This document shows, one piece after another, positions 7,959 through 16,503 of a stretch of 64,000 nt of DNA. This DNA is from Streptomyces tailanensis (lineage in GTDB: Bacteria; Actinomycetota; Actinomycetes; Streptomycetales; Streptomycetaceae). A program made the translations under genes and the position numbers. The notes under the pieces were generated by a model. It saw nothing but the letters and a program-made list of their open reading frames with translations. It made no database searches and had not been told where the DNA came from. Location of the stretch: assembly GCF_008386495.1 (NCBI RefSeq), contig NZ_VTHJ01000002.1:299128-363127 (forward strand). Reading direction: 5' to 3'. Each line of letters opens with the position of its first letter. Position 1 is the stretch's first letter.

Positions 7959-9845
7959 TCATCTTGTCGACTCCATCGGCCGCAGAGCCGGGGCTGTCGG
8001 TTCGGCCGCCGCGGTGACCGAGTTCGGCTCCAACTGCGCGTCCCGCCGTACCAGCGCCGCGTATTTGCCGTCCCGCTCCAGCAGTTCCTCGTGCGTGCCG
8101 CGTTCGACCGCGCGCCCGGAGTCGAGGACCACGATCTGGTCGGCGCCCCGGACGGTGGACAGCCGGTGGGCGATGGTGAGGGTGGTGCGGTTGGCGGAGA
8201 GCGCGTCGATGGCCTTCTGCACGGCGTGCTCGGTACGGGTGTCCAGGGCGCTGGTCGCCTCGTCGAGGATGAGGACGGGTGGGTCGCGCAGGATGGTGCG
8301 GGCTATGGCGAGGCGCTGTTTCTCGCCGCCGGAGAAGCGGTGGCCGCGCTCGCCGACGACCGTGTCGTAGCCGTCGGGCAGAGACGCGATGTGCTCGTGG
8401 ATCTGGGCCGCCCGCGCCGCCGCATACAGCTCCTCGTCGGTGGCGTCCGGCTTCGCGAAGCGCAGGTTGTCGGCGACCGTGGCGTGGAAGAGGTACGTCT
8501 CCTGGGAGACCACGCCGACCGCGCGGGCCAGGGTGTCGAAGTCCAGATCGCGTACGTCGACCCCGTCAAGCGTGACCCGGCCGCCCGTGACGTCGTACAG
8601 CCTCGGTACCAGGCAGCCGAGCGTGGACTTGCCGGCGCCGGTGGGGCCGACGACGGCGAGGCTTCCGCCGGCCGGGACGGTGAGGTCGATGCCGTCGAGG
8701 ATCGGGACACCCCGGCCGCCCTGGCCACTCGTGCCATCGCCGCCGTCGTAGCGGAACTCGACGTTCTCGAAGCGGACTTCGCCCTTGACCTGGCCCAGGC
8801 GGACCGGGTGCTCGGGTTCGGTGATGTCGATGGGCAGGTCGAGGTACTCGAAGATGCGCTGGAAGAGCGCGAGCGAGGCCTGGATCTGGACGCCGGTGGA
8901 CAGCAGGCTCACGGTCGGCCGGAACAGGTTCTGCTGGAGCGAGACGAAGGCGACGAGCGTGCCGACCGAGACGGACGGGCCGCCGAATCGGAACGCGAGG
9001 CCGGCGGTCCAGTAGATGACGGCGGGCATGGCGGCCATGACGATCGTGATGATGGCCATGCGCCAGCGCCCGGCCATGTTCGCCCTGACCTCCAGGTCGA
9101 CAAGCCCCTCCGACTCGTCGGCGAAGGACTTGGTGAGCGAGTCGGCGCGGCCCATCGTGCGGCCGAGCAGGATGCCGCCGACGGAGAGCGACTCGGTCAC
9201 CGTCGCGGCCATCTCGGCCATCTGCTTCTGACGCCGGGTGGTGATCTTCTTGCGTTCGTCGCCGACCCGGCGGCTTATCCACACGAACAGCGGCAGCAGG
9301 AGCAGCGTGACCACGGTGAGCCGCCAGTCCAGCGCGACCATGGCGACGATGGTCGCGACCACGCTGGTGAGGTTGGAGACCAGGGAGGTGGCCGTGGAGG
9401 TGACGGTCGCCTGCATGCCGCCGATGTCGTTGGCGATGCGCGACTGGACCTCGCCGGTGCGGGTCCGGGCGAAGAAGGCGAGCGACATGCGCTGCAGCCG
9501 GCCGTAGACGGCGGTGCGCAGGTCGTGCATTACGCGCTGGCCGACGGTCGTGGAGATCAGGGTCTGCAGTACGCCGAAGATGCTGGTGAGCACCGCGCTG
9601 ACGATCATGCCGAGCGCGAGCAGGCTCAGCAGCCCGGTGCGGCCCTCGGGGATCGCGGTGTCGAGGATCTCCTTCAGCAGGAAGGGCGTGGCCACCGAAG
9701 CCAGTGACGCGGCGCCGACCAGCAGGCCGACGATCGCGAGTCGTCCGCGGTAGGGGCGGAAGAGCTTCAGGATGCGGCGTACCTGCCGGGGTTGTTCCTT
9801 CGAGTCGCCGGGCGGCGCCCAGGCGGATGCGTTGTCGGGATGCAT
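7959..9845 (-). CDS. ABC exporter, fused permease and ATPase
   Basis: A 628-residue type IV ABC exporter half-transporter with an N-terminal six-helix domain (about 35-330) and a C-terminal ATPase. All nucleotide-binding motifs are intact: Walker A GPTGAGKS at 400-407, signature FSGGE at 504-508, Walker [13 protein letters not shown] from 524 and the H-loop in TIAHRLST. It should therefore work as a homodimer and export lipid, peptide or drug-like molecules. It is divergent from a MarR regulator gene with two palindromes between them, a common layout for drug-inducible efflux. The substrate cannot be inferred from sequence. Confidence 0.88.
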   Translation of the reverse strand: MHPDNASAWAPPGDSKEQPRQVRRILKLFRPYRGRLAIVGLLVGAASLASVATPFLLKEILDTAIPEGRTGLLSLLALGMIVSAVLTSIFGVLQTLISTTVGQRVMHDLRTAVYGRLQRMSLAFFARTRTGEVQSRIANDIGGMQATVTSTATSLVSNLTSVVATIVAMVALDWRLTVVTLLLLPLFVWISRRVGDERKKITTRRQKQMAEMAATVTESLSVGGILLGRTMGRADSLTKSFADESEGLVDLEVRANMAGRWRMAIITIVMAAMPAVIYWTAGLAFRFGGPSVSVGTLVAFVSLQQNLFRPTVSLLSTGVQIQASLALFQRIFEYLDLPIDITEPEHPVRLGQVKGEVRFENVEFRYDGGDGTSGQGGRGVPILDGIDLTVPAGGSLAVVGPTGAGKSTLGCLVPRLYDVTGGRVTLDGVDVRDLDFDTLARAVGVVSQETYLFHATVADNLRFAKPDATDEELYAAARAAQIHEHIASLPDGYDTVVGERGHRFSGGEKQRLAIARTILRDPPVLILDEATSALDTRTEHAVQKAIDALSANRTTLTIAHRLSTVRGADQIVVLDSGRAVERGTHEELLERDGKYAALVRRDAQLEPNSVTAAAEPTAPALRPMESTR

Positions 9846-9890
9846 GAGCTCCTACGGGAAGTGAGGGGGAGCGGATTCACGGAGCCTAAC

Positions 9891-9935
9891 TCATTGTTAC
9901 CTATACTCACAATGAACATCATCCTGATATTGTTC
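9891..9935. promoter_or_regulatory. Two palindromes in the ABC-exporter/marR divergent region (candidate MarR operators)
   Basis: The first is a perfect inverted repeat, TCATTGT at 9891-9897 and ACAATGA at 9909-9915 with 11 bp between. The second, at 9914-9935, has outer arms GAACA/TGTTC with the inner ATC...GAT also symmetric, and ends five bases before the marR ATG. On the minus strand TTGTGA and TAGGCT are spaced 18 bp apart as a plausible promoter for the exporter, lying across the first repeat. Together they look like operators through which the MarR protein represses itself and the exporter. Confidence 0.6.
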
Positions 9936-9939
9936 CCGT

Positions 9940-10395
9940 ATGACCACCCCCGACGCCGACGGCCTGCTCGCCGAGCAGTTGTTGCGGCTGACCCGCCGTG
10001 TGCACCGGATCCAGAAGCGCCACCTTCTGCAGTGCGGACTGGACATCACCCCTGCCCAGTCCCGGCTGCTGCGCACCCTCGCGCACTACGACGCGCCCCC
10101 GCGCATGGCCGATCTCGCCGAGCGCCTGGAGGTGGTGCCGCGCGCCGTGACGACGCTGGTCGACGGGCTGGAGGGGAGCGGGCGGGTGCGCCGGGTGCCG
10201 GATCCCACCAATCGGCGTGTCATCCGGATCGAGGTCACGGACGAGGGCCGCAAGGCTCTCCGGGAACTGCACCACGCTCGGCGGTCCGCGGCGGAGGAGA
10301 TCCTGGCGCCGCTGTCGGATGGACAGAGGGAGGTGCTCGGGGGGCTGCTCGACACGTTGATCGACGGGGCACCGGGGGCCGAGCGACGCTGCTGA
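9940..10395 (+). CDS. MarR-family transcriptional regulator
   Basis: A 151-residue winged-helix repressor of the MarR family. The core lies at residues 30-110: ITPAQSRLLRTLAHYDAPPRM, the recognition helix region LEVVPRAVTTLVDGLEGSGRVRR and the wing DPTNRRVIRIEVTDEG. MarR proteins are dimers that release DNA when they bind small, often phenolic or antibiotic, ligands. It is divergent from the ABC exporter and probably controls it through the palindromes in between. The ATG has no clear Shine-Dalgarno sequence, so the transcript may be nearly leaderless. A strong hairpin follows the stop. Confidence 0.88.
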   Translation: MTTPDADGLLAEQLLRLTRRVHRIQKRHLLQCGLDITPAQSRLLRTLAHYDAPPRMADLAERLEVVPRAVTTLVDGLEGSGRVRRVPDPTNRRVIRIEVTDEGRKALRELHHARRSAAEEILAPLSDGQREVLGGLLDTLIDGAPGAERRC

Positions 10396-10400
10396 ACAGA

Positions 10401-10441
10401 CGACGGGGCCCGGCGCACAGGTAGTGCGCCGGGCCCCGTCG
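10401..10441. terminator. Strong bidirectional hairpin terminator
   Basis: A perfect 18-bp stem (arm 10401-10418, loop AGGTA at 10419-10423, arm 10424-10441) rich in G and C, lying between the convergent marR and dctA genes. There is no T-run, as is usual in Streptomyces. Confidence 0.85.
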
Positions 10442-10500
10442 CGTCCATCGGGGAGCGGTCAACTCGCCTCGGAAGCGGGCTCCTTGGCATCAACCGCCGG

Positions 10501-11883
10501 CTAAGCGGGGACCCCGGCCTTGGCGGTGCTCACGGGAGCGTCGGCGGCCGTGCCCTCTTGAGCCTCGGGCTCGTCCTCTTCCTCCACGAACTGGATCTCC
10601 CCGTCCAGCATCTTCTTCGCCCGGTCCGTGTCCAGCGCGCCCTCCCACTTGGACACGGCGAAGACGGCGACGCAGTTGCCGAGCAGGTTGGTAACGACAC
10701 GCATCGAGTCCATGATGCGGTCGACGCCGAGGAGCAGGGCGACGGCGCCGGCAGGGATGGCGCCGAGCGAGGAGGCGGTCGCCGACAGGGCGAGGAAGGC
10801 CGAGCCGGGGATGCCGGCCATGCCCTTGCTGGTCAGCATCAGCACCAGGATCACGGTGATCTGCTGACTGAGGCTGAGGTCCACACCCACGGCCTGCGCG
10901 ATGAAGAGCGTGCCGATGGAGAGGTAGATGGACGCGCCGTCGAGGTTGAAGGAGTACCCGGTGGGCAGCACCAGACCCACGGCGTCGTCACGGGCCCCGG
11001 CCTGGCGCAGCTTCTGCATCATGCGGGGCATGACGCTCTCGCTGGAGGCGGTGCCCAGCGCGAGCAGCATCTCCTCACGGGTGTAGCGGACGAACTTCCA
11101 GAGGTTGAGCCCGGTCATCAGCTTCAGCGCGATGCCGAGCAGCACCAGGAAGGCGGCGGCGACGGCGTAGCAGAGGATGATGAGCTTGGCGTAGGTCTCC
11201 ATCACGCCGAGGCCGTACTGGCCCACCAGGTGGACCATCGCGCCGAACACGGCGAGCGGGGCCAGCTTCATGACGAAGCCGACGATCGCGAAGATGACCT
11301 CCTGGGCCTGCTCGATGGCGGGCAGGATCTTGGGCACCTTGGTGTGACCGAGGTGGAGCAGCGCGGCGCCGGTGAGACAGGCGAGCACGAGCACCTGGAG
11401 CAGGGAGTTCTCGGCGAACGCGCCGATCGCGCTCTGCGGCAGCGCGTTCAGGATGAACTCGCTGGTCGACGGCAGCGAGCCACCGGCGGTCTTGGCCTCG
11501 ACCGCCGAGGTGTCGAGCTTCGACGGGTCGACGTTCATGCCCGCGCCGGGGCTGAAGACATTGGCGGCGATCAGACCGATGAGCAGCGCGGCCGTGGAGG
11601 CGACCTCGAACCAGATCAGGGCCTTGAGCCCGATCCGCCCGAAGGCCTTCAGGTTGCCGGCCTTGGCAATGCCGACGACGACCACGCAGAACACCAGCGG
11701 CGAGATGACCGTCTTGATGAGACGGATGAAACCGTCGCCGAGCGGCTGGAAGGTGGTGGCCGTGTCGGGCCACACCTTTCCGACGACGATTCCGAGTACG
11801 AGCGCGATGGCTACCTGCGTGAACAGTGAGGTACGCAGCAAGCGTGCGACGCGTCGCGGCAGGGACGGTACGGACTGCGGCAC
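10501..11883 (-). CDS. dctA: C4-dicarboxylate:cation symporter, DctA family
   Basis: A 460-residue multi-pass membrane protein of the DAACS/SLC1 family, importing succinate, fumarate or malate with protons or sodium. Diagnostic stretches include IKTVISPLVFCVVVVGIA, the serine-rich re-entrant loop GTASSESVMPRM, TGYSFNLDGASIYLS and SKGMAGIPGSAFLALSAT. The acidic C-terminal tail is variable. I place the start at the GTG at 11883, which has GGAGGA six bases upstream; an in-frame extension to 11940 lacks such support. The gene is monocistronic, bounded by the terminator downstream. The gap from 11884 to 12027 contains no gene that I can see. Confidence 0.88.
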   Translation of the reverse strand: MPQSVPSLPRRVARLLRTSLFTQVAIALVLGIVVGKVWPDTATTFQPLGDGFIRLIKTVISPLVFCVVVVGIAKAGNLKAFGRIGLKALIWFEVASTAALLIGLIAANVFSPGAGMNVDPSKLDTSAVEAKTAGGSLPSTSEFILNALPQSAIGAFAENSLLQVLVLACLTGAALLHLGHTKVPKILPAIEQAQEVIFAIVGFVMKLAPLAVFGAMVHLVGQYGLGVMETYAKLIILCYAVAAAFLVLLGIALKLMTGLNLWKFVRYTREEMLLALGTASSESVMPRMMQKLRQAGARDDAVGLVLPTGYSFNLDGASIYLSIGTLFIAQAVGVDLSLSQQITVILVLMLTSKGMAGIPGSAFLALSATASSLGAIPAGAVALLLGVDRIMDSMRVVTNLLGNCVAVFAVSKWEGALDTDRAKKMLDGEIQFVEEEDEPEAQEGTAADAPVSTAKAGVPA

Positions 11884-12027
11884 GGGCACTCCTCCGAAGG
11901 GACTTTCTGTCATGCGGAAAAGTGCTTCCGCGCGGATCACTATCGGGGAGTTGTCGCTCGCGGGGAAGACCGCAGTGTTTCGGGCATGTAAATCATCGGC
12001 CTGGCGTCACAGCTCACGCATGGTTCG

Positions 12028-13638
12028 TCAACAGCCCCGAGTGTCCTCGGTCAGCACTCCCTGTGCGGTCACCAGTGAACGGTCGTAGCAGCCGCCCGAC
12101 CCGTACAGACGGTAGCGCTCGCTCGTCGTCCCGACCGCGTGCCGCTGGTCACGGGGCACGAACGCCGTGTACGTGGCGTCACCGGTGTACGTGTCGTCGA
12201 GCCGGGACCATGCGACGCGCCGACCGCCGTACGTCTCGGTGACCGTCGCCCGGTCGCCGAGCGTGAGCACGGTCCGCAGCCGGTCGCCCGCGCCGAGTGT
12301 CGTCGTTCCGTCCATCGTGTACGACCGCTGCGTGCGCGTCGTCCGGGCCGGTCCGCGCCCGTCGACGGTGACCGTCTCGTCGTCGGTCCATGTCGCGTCG
12401 AGCCTGTCGGGGTTCTCGCCGTCCGACCAGGTGTGCACGGAGGTGTTGGTGAGGCTCCGGCGGACTGTGGTCGTCACCCGGCCGTGCGAGGTGTCGACGT
12501 ATCCGGCGACCGTCAGCCGGTGGCTCCCCTCGGTGTCGAGACGGTGCTCCGTACCGGGCGTGTATGTGGAGGAGTTGGCGAGGTCACCCGCCTGAACCTT
12601 GGTGAGGGCGCCGGTGACGTGCTCGCTCTTCTCGTCCTGCCAGACGAGGACGTTGACCGGGGTATTCCACCCGGCCTGCCCCTCGGGCACACCGACCACG
12701 GACACCTCGATCCGGTGCGGGCGGCCGTCGTTGAGGAGGCCGGCGAAGGGAGTGAGGTCATAGCGGAGGGGCTGGATGTCGAAGGCGCGGGGCCCCGGAA
12801 CCACGTACCAGAGGAAGGGGTTCGACCAGCCGCCGGTCCACACGGTCGGGAACGGCGCGGCGATGCCTGCCAGTTGGCCGTCGATCTCTATCCGGACCTC
12901 GCGGTACGGCCCGTCGTCCGCCTTGCAGGAGTACGGCGCCGCCTCGGGCACCGTCAGATACCAGTACTCCTCGCAGCCGCCGCCGGACCCGGTGGCGTAC
13001 ACCTCGGCGATGACGCGTTCGCTGTTGCGTGGGGTGGTGAGTGTGTTGCCGTCCTGGAGGGTGAGGACGCGGTCGGGGGTGGCCTTCGCGGTCTTGGCGT
13101 CGGGCCCGCCCGCATAGAAGGTCAGGGTCACCTTGACGTCGAGGATGCCGGTGTACGTGTCGTCGACGACGTTGCCGATGAGCATCTCCACGGGCTGCGC
13201 GCGGCGCAGGGTGTCGCTGTAGCGCGTGACGTCCTTCTCCACGGACCACTCGATGCCGTCGGGCGAGGGTTGGGGCGTCGACGTACGGAGGACCTCGACA
13301 CCGCCGATGTGCAGATAGCCGAGGCGGTCGTACTGGCGGCCCTTCACCTTGCCGTCCATGCGCAGGACCACCTTGCTCCACTTCCTGCCGCAATCACCCG
13401 GGGGTGCGTAGGTGCCCTCGTACGGCGTGAAATCCTTGAACTGCGCTTCGGCGACCGTCACTTGGCAGGACGTGGTGTTCTCGGGCTTGGTGACGGGTGG
13501 GGCGGCGGTGATGGGGTCGTGCCAGTCGGTGCCGAACTCGGCGGGGACGTCGGCGGATCGGGCGGTGGTGGCCCCGAGCAGCGCGCTCACCAGGAGGGTC
13601 GCTCCTGTGAGCATGGACATGATGATTCGGCTTCTCAT
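12028..13638 (-). CDS. Secreted PNGase A-like protein (peptide-N4-(N-acetyl-beta-glucosaminyl)asparagine amidase A family)
   Basis: A 536-residue exported protein. The N-terminus (MRSRIIMSMLTGATLLVSAL..., cleavage likely near ARSADVP) is a Sec signal peptide. The mature part carries the PNGase A layout: CQVTVAEAQFKDFTPYEGTY, the GRKWSKVVLRMDGKVKGRQYDR block with the HIGGVEVLRTSTPQPSPDGI motif, EYWYLTVPE and FPTVWTGGWSNPFLW. Family members release N-glycans from glycopeptides, so this may let the organism feed on plant or fungal glycoproteins. The start at 13638 is chosen because it gives a clean signal peptide; an in-frame ATG at 13674 is the alternative. The next gene upstream is an L,D-transpeptidase on the same strand. 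Confidence 0.75.
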   Translation of the reverse strand: MRSRIIMSMLTGATLLVSALLGATTARSADVPAEFGTDWHDPITAAPPVTKPENTTSCQVTVAEAQFKDFTPYEGTYAPPGDCGRKWSKVVLRMDGKVKGRQYDRLGYLHIGGVEVLRTSTPQPSPDGIEWSVEKDVTRYSDTLRRAQPVEMLIGNVVDDTYTGILDVKVTLTFYAGGPDAKTAKATPDRVLTLQDGNTLTTPRNSERVIAEVYATGSGGGCEEYWYLTVPEAAPYSCKADDGPYREVRIEIDGQLAGIAAPFPTVWTGGWSNPFLWYVVPGPRAFDIQPLRYDLTPFAGLLNDGRPHRIEVSVVGVPEGQAGWNTPVNVLVWQDEKSEHVTGALTKVQAGDLANSSTYTPGTEHRLDTEGSHRLTVAGYVDTSHGRVTTTVRRSLTNTSVHTWSDGENPDRLDATWTDDETVTVDGRGPARTTRTQRSYTMDGTTTLGAGDRLRTVLTLGDRATVTETYGGRRVAWSRLDDTYTGDATYTAFVPRDQRHAVGTTSERYRLYGSGGCYDRSLVTAQGVLTEDTRGC

Positions 13639-13681
13639 GGGCGGAGTTCTACGGGTAGCCGACCCGATCCGCAATGAGGCC

Positions 13682-14470
13682 TCAGGCCATCAACTCCGCC
13701 CTGTCCCCCATCACGATCACCGGGTGCGCGGCCGGGTCGAGGGTGCGCAGCAGGTACTCCATGCCCGACTTGGAGAGGCTGACGCAGGCCGAGGTGCCGC
13801 TGCCGTGGTCCATGTGCAGCCAGATGCCGCCTCCCTTGGACTGGCCCTCGGGGCGCGTCGGGTCGATCGGCGAGGTGCCCTTGACGCGGTTGTAGTCGAT
13901 GGCGATGACGTAGTCGAAGTCGTGCCAGTGCGACTTGGCCCAGTAGTGCGGGGCCTGGAATGCCGCCGCCTGGCTGTACGGAAGCTTGGCGCCCGGGTCG
14001 GCGAGGACGCCACCGGCATCGGTGAGCGTGAACACACCGACCGGGCTGCGCTTGTCGCCCTCCCGGTGGTCGGTGGTCCAGCCCTTTTTGCCGTTGTGTC
14101 CCTGCCAGGAACGGGTCTTCTTCCAGTGGGAACCGCTCTTCGAGTAGAGGACGATCGTGGCGTCGGCGTCGTCCTTGCCCTCGCCGTAGACGGCCACGAC
14201 CTGGCGGGATGCGGCGGGGATCTGCTTCTGGAGACGGTCACCGACGTCCGGGATACGGGTCGGGTCGACGGTTTTCGCCTCGGCCCGCTCGGCCTTGGCG
14301 CCGGAACTCGCCTCGGCCCCGGCCTTGTCGCCCGTCCCGCCCGAACCGCCGCACGCCGCCAGAGACATCACCAGGGCGCCGCAGACCGTGGCCGCGATCA
14401 GGGAGCACCTGGCGCCCCTCGACTCGCTCGTGTCGCCGGTTCGTCCGTTCCTCGTACCGCCTATGCGCAT
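13682..14470 (-). CDS. L,D-transpeptidase (YkuD) lipoprotein
   Basis: A 262-residue lipoprotein: a signal sequence ending in the lipobox LAAC near residue 40, then a low-complexity linker, then a YkuD-type catalytic domain. The active-site pattern H-x-D-H-G-S-G-T-S-A-C (HMDHGSGTSACVSL) is present near residues 218-231 with the nucleophilic cysteine. Such enzymes make 3-3 peptidoglycan crosslinks or attach proteins to the wall. The YkuD family normally shows HxxxSxxC with the same spacing of Ser and Cys. It is immediately upstream of the PNGase A-like gene on the same strand, but the two need not be functionally related. Confidence 0.8.
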   Translation of the reverse strand: MRIGGTRNGRTGDTSESRGARCSLIAATVCGALVMSLAACGGSGGTGDKAGAEASSGAKAERAEAKTVDPTRIPDVGDRLQKQIPAASRQVVAVYGEGKDDADATIVLYSKSGSHWKKTRSWQGHNGKKGWTTDHREGDKRSPVGVFTLTDAGGVLADPGAKLPYSQAAAFQAPHYWAKSHWHDFDYVIAIDYNRVKGTSPIDPTRPEGQSKGGGIWLHMDHGSGTSACVSLSKSGMEYLLRTLDPAAHPVIVMGDRAELMA

Positions 14471-14682
14471 CGGTCCATCGTCGCACCGTGTCCCGGGCGG
14501 AATCGCCCGTCACCCCCTCCACCGGGCCTCGCGCGGACGGTCCAGGCCGAAACTTTGCCCCGCGACGGAAAATCGTTTGCCTCCGACCACGCTGTGACGC
14601 GAACCTTTCACAGCCGGTTGCCGGGCCCGGCCCGCCCCGCCTTCTTCCCTTCCCCCCTCCTGAGACGAGCCACTGGGACGTC

Positions 14683-16503
14683 ATGCGAATTCAAGACCTT
14701 CCGTATCAAGACCCAGGTGTGCCGGACGCGCGCTCGGGTCCCAGATTCCTGTGGTGGCTCGGCCGGAATCAGCTCGGCGGGCAGTTCAAGTCGCTGGCGT
14801 GGGGGCTGTTGCACTTCACGTCCGTGGCCGGGCTGCCGTTCTGCGTCGGCTTCGCCATCGAAGCCGTGGTCGACCGCTCCGGCGCCCGACTCGCCCTGGC
14901 GGGCGGATTGCTGGCACTGTGCGGCTTCGCCGTCGCGCTGGGCGACACCTTCCTGCACCGGACTGCGGTCACCAACTGGATCACCGCCGCCGCGCGTGTC
15001 CAGCAGGTGCTGGCCCGCAAGACGGCCCAGCTCGGCTCGGCGCTGACGCGGCGGGTGGCGGCCGGTGAGGTCGTCGCCGTGTCCACGGGCGACGTCGAGA
15101 AGATCGGCTGGTTCGTGGAGGCCGTCTCCCGCTTCACCGCGGCGGCGCTGACGGTGGTGCTGGTCTGTGTCGCGCTGGTCGTCTACCAGCCCGCGCTCGG
15201 CATCGTCGTCGCCGTCGGCGTACCCGTCCTCGCGCTCGCCGTCCTGCCCCTGCTGCCCCGCGCCACCCGACGCGCCGACGTCCAGCGCGAGAAGGCGGGC
15301 CGAGCCACCGAGCTGGCCTCGGACACCGTCGCGGGCCTGCGCGTCCTGCGCGGCATCGGCGGCGAGGACCTCTTCCTGGACCGCTACCGCCTCGCATCGC
15401 AGGAGGTCCGCCACGCCGCCGTACGCAGCGCCCGTATGTGGGCCCTGATCTCCGGCATCCAGGTACTGCTGCCGGGGCTACTGATGATCGCGGTCGTCTG
15501 GCACGGCGTGGGTCTCGCCCGCGACGGCCGGATCACGGTCGGAGAACTGGTCACCGTGTACAGCGCGGTCATGCTGCTGACGTATCCGCTGCGGCACTTC
15601 GACGAGATCGCCATGGCCTACTCCTTCTCCCGTCCGTCCGCCAAGCGTGCGGCCCGGGTGCTGTCCTTGGAGCGGGCCACGGACACCGAGGGATCACGCG
15701 AGGCCGTCGCGCCTTCCGGGGACGTGTACGACCCGGCGACCGGGCTGCTCGCGCCCGCCGGGTGTCTCACCGCGGTGGTGTGCGGCGACCCCGACGCGGC
15801 CGGGCGGCTGGCGGAACGGCTCGGCGGCCATGCCCCGGAGAAGAGCACGTCGGTGCTCGTCGGCGGCGTGCCGCTCGACGAACTGCCGCTCGACGCCGCC
15901 CGTACCGCCGTCCTCGTCCAGGACAAGGACCCGGTACTGCTCTCCGGCACCCTGCGCGAACACTTCGACGTGCCCGCCTCCGGCGAGGTCACCGCCGAGG
16001 AGGCGCTGGACGCCGCACAGTGCGGTGATGTGCTGGAGGCGCTCGCGCAGGGTTCGCTGCACGCGGAGGACCCGCTGGACGCGCGGATCACCGAGCGGGG
16101 CCGATCCCTGTCCGGCGGCCAACGCCAGCGGCTGGCACTGGCCCGCTCCCTGATCACGGACCCCGAGGTCCTCGTCCTGGACGAGCCGACGTCCGCGGTC
16201 GACTCACACACCGAGGCAAGGGTCGCCCAAGGCATCCGATCGCTGCGGGCGGGCCGCACGACGGTCGTCTTCACTTCCTCGCCACTCCTGCTGGACCTCG
16301 CCGAACGGGTCGTACTGATCCGCGACGGCGAGGTCGCGGCGGTCGGCGTACACCGCGAGCTGGTCCACAAGGAGCCGCAGTACCGGGCCGTCGTCACCCG
16401 TGAGACCGACGAGGAGGCCGCCATGGACTCCGGACCCAGGGGCCGGAAGGCCACCCTCAGCGACGTACTGGACGAACTGGAAGAGATCGAGGAGACCGCA
16501 TGA
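14683..16503 (+). CDS. Heterodimeric ABC exporter subunit 1 (degenerate Walker A)
   Basis: A 606-residue ABC exporter half: transmembrane domain at about 30-310, ATPase at about 345-590. The signature LSGGQ (476-480) and Walker B LVLDEPTSAVD (497 on) are intact. Walker A has decayed to GDPDAAGR (368-375) without the GK(S/T), and the H-loop histidine is replaced (VVFTSSPLL). This subunit can present the signature to a partner but is unlikely to hydrolyse ATP itself. The partner is the next gene, whose ATG overlaps this stop (ATGA at 16500-16503). The ATG at 14683 is chosen because the upstream frame overlaps the divergent L,D-transpeptidase gene. The substrate is unknown. Confidence 0.85.
   Translation: MRIQDLPYQDPGVPDARSGPRFLWWLGRNQLGGQFKSLAWGLLHFTSVAGLPFCVGFAIEAVVDRSGARLALAGGLLALCGFAVALGDTFLHRTAVTNWITAAARVQQVLARKTAQLGSALTRRVAAGEVVAVSTGDVEKIGWFVEAVSRFTAAALTVVLVCVALVVYQPALGIVVAVGVPVLALAVLPLLPRATRRADVQREKAGRATELASDTVAGLRVLRGIGGEDLFLDRYRLASQEVRHAAVRSARMWALISGIQVLLPGLLMIAVVWHGVGLARDGRITVGELVTVYSAVMLLTYPLRHFDEIAMAYSFSRPSAKRAARVLSLERATDTEGSREAVAPSGDVYDPATGLLAPAGCLTAVVCGDPDAAGRLAERLGGHAPEKSTSVLVGGVPLDELPLDAARTAVLVQDKDPVLLSGTLREHFDVPASGEVTAEEALDAAQCGDVLEALAQGSLHAEDPLDARITERGRSLSGGQRQRLALARSLITDPEVLVLDEPTSAVDSHTEARVAQGIRSLRAGRTTVVFTSSPLLLDLAERVVLIRDGEVAAVGVHRELVHKEPQYRAVVTRETDEEAAMDSGPRGRKATLSDVLDELEEIEETA

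Noticed and set aside
8091..9707. A 538-codon plus-strand frame
   Set aside because: Antisense to the intact ABC exporter; composition (runs of Asp, Gly, Arg) is typical of a shadow frame.
10558..11829. A 423-codon plus-strand frame
   Set aside because: Antisense to dctA, with repetitive Glu/His/Gly composition and no domain.
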